Assembly (NCBI GenBank): GCA_904066235.2
Contig: CAJFCV020000002.1
Location: forward strand, 11,966,001 to 12,030,000
Reading direction: 5' to 3'
DNA length: 64,000 bases
Source of the DNA: Bursaphelenchus xylophilus
Taxonomy: Eukaryota > Nematoda > Chromadorea > Rhabditida > Aphelenchoididae
Shown: piece by piece, positions 21,615-31,595 of the stretch
Position numbering within the stretch: position 1 is the stretch's first letter
Layout of the letters: the number at the start of each line of letters is the position of its first letter
Position numbers and translations under genes: made by a program
The notes under the pieces: model-generated
What the model saw: the letters and a program-made list of their open reading frames with translations, nothing else
Told to the model about the DNA's origin: nothing
The model's database searches: none

Positions 21615-21689
21615 TGGCTCTATGTATACGTATATCAAAAGCATATAATTCGCTTAATTTTATGTCGAGAAAAAACTGAAGTACAGTAG

Positions 21690-22271
21690 TTAACCTCCTC
21701 CGCCACCGCCTCCTCCGCCGCCGCCAAAAGGTCCCCCTCCTCCGCCGCCGCCGCCACCACCACCGCCTCCTCCACCTCCATCACCACCATTATTGCAGCA
21801 GCTTTTCTTTTTCTGACAGCAATCACCTCCTTCAGATTCTCCATACTCGTAGTAATAATCGTAAAACCTCTTTTCTCTCACATTTTCTCCAGCATATTGA
21901 ATCGGACGCGTTCGCGGACGACCATGCACAATGGCTTTCTCAGGCAACGGATCGTAGAACTCAACTTGTGGCGCTGCTGGAAATGTTACAGTGAGGGACC
22001 TGATCCAGTGGCAAAAAAAAAGTTTTGAAGGGCGCTTTCGAAATCGGAGTTTTTTCACTTGGAGAGGGAAGCATTTTGCCACATTTTTGATACTTCCCGG
22101 ATGCAAAATGGTGCGTTTTTTGCCACTGGATCAGGTCCCCCACTGTAAGTCGTCAATTTCTGTCATCAGATGAAATCGACAAAAGTTTTCCGACACATTC
22201 CTTGCCTTACCTTTCACCAGAAGCAGAACACAAGCTACTACAAACACCAGCAAAAAACATCTCAATAACAT
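21690..22271 (-). CDS. Secreted Cys-containing poly-Gly protein (115 aa)
   Basis: Two exons: 22271-22211 (61 nt, encoding MLLRCFLLVFVVACVLLLVK, phase 1) and 21976-21690. The start at 22271 was chosen because the frame then opens with the signal peptide. The mature chain begins AAPQVEFYDPLPEK, has a Tyr-rich stretch (RFYDYYYEYGESEGG), then CCQKKKSCCNN. It ends in about 37 nearly pure Gly residues with a single PF. The paired cysteines (CC, CC) and the pure Gly tail set it apart from the Gln/Asn-type neighbours. The 234-nt intron is mostly a 157-bp MITE; without it the intron would be 75 nt. Function unknown. Confidence 0.82.
21989..22145. mobile_element. Family-A MITE, internally deleted copy (157 bp)
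   Basis: It has CAGTG...CACTG ends with flanking TA at 21987-21988 and 22146-22147. The right arm matches 1-62 closely, and the left arm is shortened by an internal deletion. It lies in the intron of the 115-aa gene, 12 nt from the 3' splice site. Confidence 0.85.
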
Positions 22272-22936
22272 TGTTAATAACTGAATTGTATATACAGATA
22301 TTTCCAGAAGGCTTTTATACACCTTATTGTTTATGTCAGCGATGTTTTGATCATGGGAAAAGTACGCGTCATTATGGATCGTACTTTTTGGATCATCCAT
22401 AAGAGATCGAAAAACTCTACATAGTGCAAATATATAATATGCTTTTTTTTTGATCCTTAACTATTTTCACATTCAAGTAAGATATGTCACCTTTTTCGTA
22501 AAATCCAAATTCTTCTAAATTTCGCAAAGTGTACCACATAAATCAATCAATTTTTGGGTAGCCCAGAAAATACGTCATCCGCGACCGATTTTCCAGATTC
22601 TCGATTCTTTCGATTGTACAATTTTCAGGTGCAGCTGTTGTCAGTAGTTTGCAGCGGTTTCATCTGAAACAGTGGAAGATTTTTGTGTCAGTAGGAGAAT
22701 GACAAGTGTAAGGTAATCTTTTCTCGATTTTTCTTTGTTTTTAGAAAGGTTGTCCGTATATACAGAGAAAAATGACTCTGCAATTGATAAATAAGGTAAT
22801 TTGGCTTTATTTTATGCTTGTTTGAATGTGAAATAGCAGGTAACAGCAATATTTCGTTACTAGGGAGCTAAAACAATCTTATAATATTGGCGTTGTTTCT
22901 ACGATTTTTTCTGCCAATTCTAATCTTTACTTCCTT
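22272..22936. other. Intergenic spacer
   Basis: 665 bp. Apart from the TATA at 22313-22319 I see no exon or repeat. Confidence 0.5.
22313..22319 (-). promoter_or_regulatory. TATA box (TATAAAAGCC)
   Basis: 42-48 nt upstream of the ATG at 22271. Confidence 0.6.
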
Positions 22937-23203
22937 TTAGCACGGACAGTGACATTCACAACCCTCGGGCCCGTCACCACGCCCGCCACCTCTTCCACCT
23001 CCATTGTGGCCACTTGCACCGTCTTCATCAATGTGCCAAGGGTTTCCTCTTGCATGATAAGGTTTATAACTGTCCTCAGCCGATGAACTCACTGATGGAC
23101 TTGGAACTGTTGAAAAGATACTAGCAGGTAAACCCGTCTACCTTGGTGAAAAAGAAATGATAACGCCAATACTGTCAAGAATAAGGTAAGATATTTTGAT
23201 CAT
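22937..23203 (-). CDS. Small secreted Gly/Cys protein (about 70 aa), splice model uncertain
   Basis: Exon 1 starts at 23203 with MIKISYLILDSIGVIISF and ends at the donor after 23142 (AAG|GTAGAC, phase 2). Exon 2 is clear in its 3' part: SSAEDSYKPYHARGNPWHID, then a GGGRGGGRGDG run, then CECHCPC and a stop. The frame fits a 43-nt-class intron whose acceptor is at 23099/23100 (CCAAG). The better-looking acceptor at 23107 (CAACAG) would need a different donor. It is the last member of the minus-strand Gly-rich run. Four cysteines in the last seven residues suggest a disulfide-linked or metal-binding tail (inference). TATAAA is at 23252-23257. Confidence 0.6.
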
Positions 23204-23251
23204 GATTTTTTCGGGTTTTAGGTAATATTGTGCAAGATAATCCAAGAAGAA

Positions 23252-23257
23252 TTTATA
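23252..23257 (-). promoter_or_regulatory. TATA box (TATAAA)
   Basis: About 50 nt upstream of the ATG at 23203. Confidence 0.5.
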
Positions 23258-23507
23258 AGATTACTAAAATAGCGTTTTGCAGATTGGTTTATTTACCTAT
23301 CTTTGCAATTGTAATATTATTCTTCGTGCAATTCCCGATAAATCCTAGTAAACGTCAAATTTGTCAATAGATGAGAAGAGGAAAATTTTATTAATAATAC
23401 AACCATTTCTTCATTCGGGGTTTAGGAATCAAGAGTATAATGTAATTTCGAAATCTAATTTCAATTATTCTTCCAGATTTTTCTCATTTCAGTCTCTTCA
23501 CAGTCCG

Positions 23508-25216
23508 ATGACCGGCGGATCCAAGCCGACTCCGGCTGCTTCGCCAGCCAAGTTGCAAAGTTCGAAGCAAGACATCCTTTCAAAGGGGCCAGTCCAGCCG
23601 AAACCCGCCGGATCAGCCAGAGCTTTGCCGACTAAACCACCTCTCAAGGAGAATGCTGCCGGTCTGAAGACAGCTAGAGGTGCGTTGCAGTCTTTCTGCG
23701 CGGCATTTCATTTCAGGCAGAGTTCATTTTTAGGAGACTAAATTCGATTGTTTTTTCAGCTTCCTCTACCCCTCGATCTCCACGAACGCCACATGAAAAG
23801 AAGGCGAAAGTAGTCGACGAAAACAACAACAAGAAAGTGGCGATGGAGAGGAACAAGGAGAAATTCAAGGAGGCCAGAGCTAAAGCGAGAATGGGAATCA
23901 AATCTCCAGGAGAGTCACCTCCTGAGTTGCCAACGAAGGTTGAGCCGGTGAAGGAGAAATCAACTAAAGGTATGCATATGATGAATATGAGAGTTGTCGA
24001 AAATTGACGGCAATAAACGGGTGTTCGAGCCAATGGGTTATTGCGGAATGCCAACATTTTTTTGCATTTAAAGTTTGCGTGTGAAGTGCAATTATCGACT
24101 TGACTGCTTCTGGAACACCCTGTAACTTCTTTAGAGCGCCATTCAGAATGATGTTTGTTTCAATACATTTATTTATTTTTAGCAAATCCATTTAAAAATG
24201 CGGACATTGATTGTGCAGATGTGGTGGAGCTGGAAGGCGGATGCGACACCTCGAGAATTGAAGGGGACTTGACATCTTCTGACGTAATTTCGGATTCCAA
24301 CGAGCATTCGATGGATCCTCGCTCACCACCGGAACGTTATTTTAGTCCTGAAAGAGAAAAAAATCCAGTTCGACGATGCTTTTATTTCGATAAAACTGGC
24401 GCCAGAAATGAGAGAGTAAGACTTTTTTGTGATTGAGTGACTAGATGTAGTGCGGATAGGTCTTTACATTTTGAACAACCTAATGCGTTCGGTTGTTTAA
24501 CGGATATTGTTTTAGGTAGATATTGATGATGATATTTATGATGAAGTTGAATTCTCATCTTCTCAAACTGTATATCCAGCTAAATTGGAACGTCAAAGAA
24601 CTCATGCCAAGGTCATACGGTAGGTTGTTGTGGTGTTTATATTTAAAAATGTTGTTTTAGTTCAAGGGCGGATCAATGGAGGCGATACGGAGCTCTGCTG
24701 CAGATATACAGCATTGGTGGACATATACAACTGCATAATCGAAAAAGCGAAGGAAAGAAGACAGCATTTATCAAGGCGGGAACGAAACCTCCAACTCCAC
24801 CGAGTGAGTAAAATTGTTGGCTTTTTTTGAACCTTTAGACAAGTTTATATGGCAACTTGCGCCCGAGGGTCCTTCATTTTAAAAGCGGCTGTAAAAGATG
24901 GATTTAGAGTGGGATGTTCTGATATTTCAGGCTGAAAATTGTTGTCTCTGCAACATTCGGCCAACATTAAAAACTGAATTTTATTTGATTTTTTGCAGAA
25001 GAACCCCCAATCACAACGTTAGAGGAGTTTTTCGCACGTACGATTCCAAAATGCTCGTCGAGTATTAGCAAAGAGCCTGATGACCCCTTCGAAAACACCT
25101 CCCCAGATGCCCTCACGGATCAAGACAACAAAAATGGGAAGAAAGAAAAGAAAGATGCCAAAAAGGAACAAAAAGATGCCAAGCCTGATAAGAAAGATAA
25201 TCCAAAGGTCAAATAA
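23508..25216 (+). CDS. Orphan charged, lysine-rich intracellular protein (359 aa)
   Basis: Six exons: 23508-23679, 23760-23969, 24183-24415, 24516-24619, 24661-24803 and 24999-25216. All splice in phase. A TTTCAG acceptor lies 15 nt before the ATG, fitting spliced-leader addition. There is no signal peptide or membrane segment. The N-terminus is Pro/Lys/Ala-rich and disordered-looking (SPRTPHEKKAKVV). Exon 2 carries a charged helix-like stretch around MERNKEKFKEARAKARMG. The middle has acidic and Ser-Pro motifs (DPRSPPERYFSP). Exons 4-5 (DIYDEVEF; RADQWRRYGALLQIYSIGG) look the most folded. The tail is a Lys-Asp repeat (KKEKKDAKKEQKDAKPDKKD). I do not recognise the family. It differs in composition from the neighbouring secreted genes. 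Confidence 0.85.
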
Positions 25217-28200
25217 ACTGTATTTCTAGTGCCATCTTATTGGCTTTCAGAATTTTTTTTACATTCTTGTTAAAATTTTTGTATATTATTTCTGAAATTT
25301 TATTATGTTTTAGCCCTTATAGAGCTTGAATAACCTAGCCAACGGGTTTGTAATATATCATGTATGCTCTTCTCCTTTCGTCTTTTTGAGTTCATTGTTC
25401 CTCGGAAAAGTTATTAAAGATTTTTGCGAGCCGCTCCTTCATAATTGAGACGCATTAATGCCGCTGATTGATGGGCTATGATGCCAGAAACGCAGCGAAT
25501 CCTCGGGTTATTGGTTTACGACCGCTAATAGTAAACGAACGATTTTTTCGTGGTAATTACAATATTCTTTTGAAAATTTTGAATTGCTGGTAGGTTTTTT
25601 GATGGAAAATTTTGCTTAAAATACGGGAAATCAATTTTAATTTCCACTGAAAATTTCATTAGGAGTTACAACCCCTAAGGCAATTTTCAGTGGATTAAAG
25701 TGAGGTGAAAATTTGATTCATGGCCTGTCAAAATGACCTTTTGTTTTGAAGACAGGTGCCATTAATGAGAGGCGATTTTAATAAGTGGGATGATGTCTTT
25801 TCGCGATAATAGACCTGACAATAAAAAAACGGGGGTTTCAATTTTTGATTCAGGATTTTTTGGTAACGTAAAATGACGTAAAGTATGCTGACATTTTATT
25901 TTTTTTATTTTTTTTAAATTTACTTCGGTTGCTCTTTGCTAGAACATTTATTTAATATCAAGACCGTGGTATCCAGACCGCTCACCATCCATCATCCCTC
26001 ACATTACGCACACTTTTTCCCTTTATAACTCCTTAGTCAGCAATGCAAACTCCGCATCCCTTAAATGGGCATTCCCTTATAACCGTTTGCGGGTTGTGCC
26101 ATTTCTCTCGCGCGCGATAAATAACGGAAACCCAATCGTTTTAATAATTCCAAATAATACGAAACGGATTTGTTCGGTTGAAAGGTCAAGATCAAGACGG
26201 TGCGAGAGAGCACCGCGACCGGGGAGCGGGTGCAGAGAGCGACGCGAAGCGGGCGTCCGTTACGGTGCGGGATTTGTGACCGCAGGGTCAATGTCGCCCG
26301 GAGGGCCTTAATGAATTTGCGTACTTAGGAGAGGGAGGGTAAACAAAATAAACATGGATCCGCGGTTCACGTACACGCGGGATGAGTGACCTAATAAACG
26401 GTTATGTAATCCGATTTTTGGCGGGGTTTACGAGCAAGTCTTGGAAGAGGTTTTTTTGTTTTTAACGAAGTTATGGGGTGCAGTTTTTCACATGTGATAT
26501 GCTGAGCGTTCGTACAGATTTTGATGAGAGTTGGGACAAATTAAAATACGACTCTTCTCACATACATACGAGTATTTTAGCAAGACCTTTGCAGAAATGG
26601 CCGAGGTTTTTAGGCCTCTTTTTCAACAGTTCTTCAAATATACAACAACAAATAAATTTGCATGCAAAAATTGTCAAGATCTGGGTCGTCTTTTACTTTA
26701 CGTATTGGTTTAAAATCGTTAAATATCCCGAAAGTCCGTGCAAAAAAAGAGCTGAAATTTTTAGGCTGTTGTATGTGGACAACATCTATGTTAAAAAAAA
26801 GTGTTCAAAATCTAAAAAAAGCCAATCGGAGCGTCAAACCACAGTTAAATTTTTAGCCTAAAAGCTTGGCCTTTATGCATTTTTTCAATTTTTTGCAGAA
26901 AGTTGCTCATTTTTCAACTTAAAACCCGCTCAACTTAATCGCACCCTCCAAACCCATTATTTTAACTAGCAATCAATATTCTAATCTAAATTCCAAAACC
27001 TGTCCACCATCATGTAGTTTATTTATTATTTTTTTCCCGATGAAACCCACATTTTAATGTGTTGTATATCTTTTTGTGCCGCCTAATCCCATCTGACCGT
27101 TTTCTCAAGATTCCCCATCGCCGATGGGAAGAGCGAAGGACGTGGAAATTGGCGTTTAGTGTCGTTGGCGTCACAGCTGGTGGTATCTATTTACTTTACT
27201 TGATTACAGTGAAAGTCGGCGTCAAGGTCGACGGTTTCTGGATTCTGAAACCCGCCTTCTGTTTCATGGGGTTATTGCATTACGTTTGACTCTCGACTAA
27301 GCTTTTGTAAATCGTCGGAAAGTTATTTTAACGCCTTAGGCAAGATTCCTGGTCTAAATAAGTTCCAATTTTTTGATCTTCTACTCTTAAAACTGATCTT
27401 GAAATTTTGAAATGATGATTTTATCGCATAGATTTTGGACTCTTATATTGTATAAAGGGACGACCGCGAAACTTTTTACCTCCGTCGAGCTCTGGCGCAT
27501 CTGTCCCCAGTTCCCCTTTATCCGTCATGATCATCTTGACCCGTCCATCAACAACCTTTGAGCTATCATATAATCTAATGCGGGAACAAATCGATCTGCT
27601 CGTAAATGGCGGCTCAATTAAGCTTCCGTTCATTTGAATTTTGGGCAGTTTTTGCTTATTTTATTAGTAATACATGCGACATTTTTATTGTGGCTTTTCC
27701 TAGTTGATGCTTCTTTTGCCGACTTTCTCTTTTTATGTCTGAAATAATAGAAATTTGACAGAATTAAAGCAAAAAAAATTGTTTGTCTTTTCATCAGTCT
27801 GTCGAGAAAATAATGCGGATTTGTCGCAGCAAAATGTCTCGCCTCGTCGCACGCGGCTAGGCGTCGCCAATCTGCGATGGGAGATTTTAAAGGCGCGACG
27901 AAACCACATTATTTTCCCGACAGACTGATATACAGCTATGAATTACTTCGCGCTCATTAGCCTCATTAAGAAGATCTGTAAGCAAATCCCTTTATTTTCG
28001 CTCATTTGGATGGCCGTAAATTTTTGGATCGGCGGTGGATTTGGCCGGGAAAAAGAAAAAAAAGGATCAGCTAGGTTATAATTAGAGGCGCGATTTTAAA
28101 CTCTATAAATTTCGGTATTTTCACCGCAGATTTCTCATGAAATATAATTATTGTTAAATTGAATCTATTTGCTGTAATGAAATTTTTCTCCTATCCCGTA

Positions 28201-29888
28201 AGACGAAGTCTGTCTAGAACGAACTATTTTAAAGGTCTCAAAAATAAACTTTAGTCCAGAAAGAACCTCCAAGCAATGAAACCTTTCTATAACAAATTCT
28301 TTTTTGTCAACTGTGCTAACTTATAGAGTTCCACTGTATTAAGTTTTGGTCCTTTCTCGCAAGTAAAGTTCTTACTTTCTCATTTTTTTCGAAATTTTTG
28401 AATCTTTCTCGCTATTTTATAAACAACTATGACTGTTTATGACACGAAAGTAAGCAAGATCGACCCTCTACAACGGCTCTGTAAAAAATTTTTAAACGTT
28501 GACCTTAACTACACCTGCCACCCTTCAGCCACATCCGCCCGGTTCACGCCATAAATTGGAGTGATAAAACAAATTGCAGGAGAATCTTCGTCTTCTTCTT
28601 CCCCCCTTTCTCACAAGATTATTTATTTGCAACTTGGAATTGCGCGAGAATTTTTAAAACAAGAAATTCATCAGGGGTACACTGATCTTTTTATTCGACA
28701 AGAATTTCCACTTTTTGCGGTATTTTTTTTAATCTTTCTTTTGAAGTTTTTGGCTTTTTGACAGTTGACTTTGAAAGGTTGTTGAAAAGATTAGCAATTG
28801 CTGGTTTAGTCGATATCGAAGGGGGTTGTCTTTTTTTGAATTTTCCAAAGTTTCTAGCGACTTTTCCGGTGGTCACTCTGTTGAAAGACTATCTGCAAAA
28901 AAGATTTACTATTATATAATATTTTAGCCATGTTTTTTTGCTAAATTTGTCTGTTTTTGTACCGACCGCATAATAGTTTTATGTTACATCGCTTTCCGGT
29001 GTAAATTTCTCCAGTCAGATAATCATTTTTTTCCGCTTTAAATTGACCAAGACACGGCCAAGAAAACGCGTTTTCTTTGACCGCATTTCGCTCTCTAATT
29101 GCCGGCTAAGATCGATGATTTTCTCGACCACCACCATTGCAAGACGCGAGCTGGAATCTTCGGAAATTTTGAGTCATACTTATTTTCTTTCTCTTAAAAA
29201 TTGCAAAAACATCTTTCTGCATCTGTAGCATTGCTTGAACCGTCGTCCATTGCACTGTTGTTTACCCTCAACGAAACGAAAGGAGAACATTTTCATCACA
29301 TTCTTGATGAAAATCCAATTCCTTTCCTTTCTTCATGGTAGACGCGCCGTTTGGATGGTATTTCGAATAAAAGTATCCGTTTTTGTTTCCTTTGTTTTTG
29401 TCAAATTTGAAATGTTAGAGTGACCGCTTCGGGTTTCGTGGCCGTTTTCGGGAACGGCCAAAGTTTGGGATAAAAAAAAATATGGAAAGTGTATAGTGTA
29501 ATCTTATAGCCCCAGGGCATTTCATTTTCGGTTTTTGGTTGGCGACTTTTGGAACGAAGGGGGGGGGGAATGATTTTAGCCAAGATAGGGAAGGGTTTGG
29601 TCATCTTTGGCGTTTATTTTCCTTACTAACCGTTATTTCTTTATTCTATTGCCCAATTTAATAGATGAAATGAGTGTTTAAAGAGTCAAAAGCTTGTTGG
29701 TTATATACATGTTTGCCATAGAATCGTTCCATCAGCATAGTTTTCTGGACAAGAATTTTTCCCGGCGAGTCCGACCTTAAATTTCGTGCTTTATTGAAAC
29801 CTCTGCTTTTGTTTTTTGCAACGCGAATTTTTGATGCTTTGAACGATGAAGAGGAAGTGAAAACTCAAGTTCTTACTGTTCATTTCAG
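25217..29888. other. 4.7-kb region without a convincing gene
   Basis: AT-rich sequence with a GC-richer patch at about 26040-26330. It contains a 134-bp MITE at 27794-27927. Two short open segments, 27107-27289 (+) and 27421-27633 (-), have weak splice-like borders but no recognisable product. The right part must hold the promoter of the Thr/Glu-rich gene. Confidence 0.55.
27794..27927. mobile_element. Family-B MITE, 134 bp
   Basis: Starts TCAGTCTGTCGAGAAAATAA and ends with the inverted copy TTATTTTCCCGACAGACTGA. TA follows the right end; the left flank is CA. A second copy with the same termini lies at 44417-44565. There is no coding capacity. Confidence 0.8.
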
Positions 29889-31595
29889 ATGTCAAGGAGG
29901 TTAAATCGAATATTCCTCCTAATCCTTCTCCTTTATGGCCCTATACTCACAAATTCCTGGTGGTTCTTCGACAGCGAGGATTCGCTAAGTAAAAAAGTCG
30001 AGGAATTAAAGCAAGAAGAAGAGGAGACGACGACAAGTCCAATCTCAGAGACAGAGGACGATTCAGAAGATTTTTTGAAATCGAATCGAAGGCTGAAATT
30101 TGGGATAAAAGAGCATCGATTCAACTCATCGTTAGTTGTTGATGAGAAAGAAGAAGAGGTTCCCAAATTGGGAAAGGAGCACGAAATTGAAGAGACGCCG
30201 TTGGATCCAGTCCCGGATACAGTTGAGACAACGACAGAATTCATTCCAGAACTACCGACGCCATTGCCGGATAGCAGTGATGACGGTGAGTATATTTACG
30301 GACGTTGGCTTCCATCTTTGGTTGATCTTTAATCTTTGGAAGCAAAATAAGTTGAAAAAGTTTAAAGAGAATATTTTTGCCTTAAATTCGCAGAACTAAT
30401 TCAGCTTCTTGACCGAATCTCTGATAATATTCCAGAAACGCAGCCCGAAAAGTCCGCATCCGCTGTTGAGGAAGAGCCAACAACAGAATCGTTGATAATC
30501 CCTGCGGACATTTCGGACGCAGAGGCTGGACTCTCTGCCGATGAGGATTCGGAGACAACGTTGACCTCAATTACTCAAACCGGTGTCGAGGAGACTACAT
30601 TAGCGCCTACAGCTTCACTAGACGTTGAGAAATCACAAAGCGATGAAGAAGGGCCCCAAAAGACGACGGCGGTGGAAGTTGAGCCCACAACAACGACAGA
30701 GGTTGTTGAAGAAACGACGACAACTGAGACGACAACCACGACGACGGAAGCTACGACAACCACAGAAATTACCACTACCACGACCACAGAAATTACTACT
30801 ACCACGACTACACAAATTACTACTACGACGGCGGAAGCGACAACTATTATTGAGGAAGCGACAACTGAAGTTGCAGCGGCTGAAAGTGAAGCAACAACGC
30901 CGGAGGAAACAGGGGAAGATGAAGAAGCCAGAATCTTAGACGATGCAGGCCATGCAAACGAAGGGAATGCGGTCACTGAAGAGCAGCCAGTACAGCAAAC
31001 CACTGTCGCAACAATACCGCCGGCATCAATTTCTGTTTTGGGCGAGGAAATTGTTTCAACTACTGAGGCAATTTCTGAACCTCCCATATTTACTCCACCA
31101 ACCGCTGATTCGAATGATATTCTTAACAATATTGAGATTGAAACTCCCGACAGTAAGTATTTAATGTTTTTTTTGGAAGGTTTTAGCATATATTTATTAT
31201 AGCTGGGTGTCGATCTTTGACCCCATTCTGATAGATTTGTTTGTCTTTAAAAAATTTCGATGAGAAAAAATGAAGAACCGCGCCGAGTAGGGCTTTGGAT
31301 ACCTCCAGGCCTGGCTTTCAGCGGTTTCAAAAATTTAGAAAATGCCCACAGCGGGCAAACTTTGACAGAGGGCAAAAAAACCACTGTCGTGTTCTTTGTA
31401 AGGGCAAAGTGGACGTAAAAACCATTACATAACGCAAAATTTCAGAAAACAATCAAGTCGTCTACATCACGGATAGCGATGTTTTACCAACAAGCACTGT
31501 CCTAAGATCTCGCGAATCGGCTGATACGGAGACTCAGAAGAGCGTAAATGAGATTCGCCCTGAAAACCCAAGGCCAGAACCACGACCATACAATC
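29889..31595 (+). CDS. Secreted Thr/Glu-rich mucin-like protein, 3' end unresolved (at least 435 aa)
   Basis: Three sure exons: 29889-30285, 30394-31152 and 31446-31595, with phase 1 joins. The ATG directly follows a TTTCAG, as at a spliced-leader site. The signal peptide (residues 1-22, RIFLLILLLYGPILTNS) is followed by an acidic region with TTT clusters. At about residues 232-285 comes a dense Thr stretch (TTTTEITTTTTTEITTTTTT), a likely O-glycosylated mucin segment. Exon 3 ends phase 1 after RPEPRPYN. A possible fourth exon starts at 32041 (phase-compatible, open to 32257), but its coding character is weak. The SEA exon at 35353 is in the wrong phase to follow exon 3 directly. The gene may end near 32.4 kb, or be a 5' part of the SEA/LDLa gene through an unseen exon. 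Confidence 0.8.

Larger units (their letters stand above)
20930..21689. other. Intergenic spacer with an inverted repeat
   Basis: 760 bp between Gly-rich genes. It holds the 20929-gene TATA box and the inverted-repeat element at 21468-21614. No exon is seen. Confidence 0.55.

Noticed and set aside
30575..31189. Minus-strand Val/Ser-rich frame of 204 codons
   Set aside because: It is antisense to the Thr-rich mucin exon (ACA/ACG codons read backwards). It has no signal peptide or splice logic.
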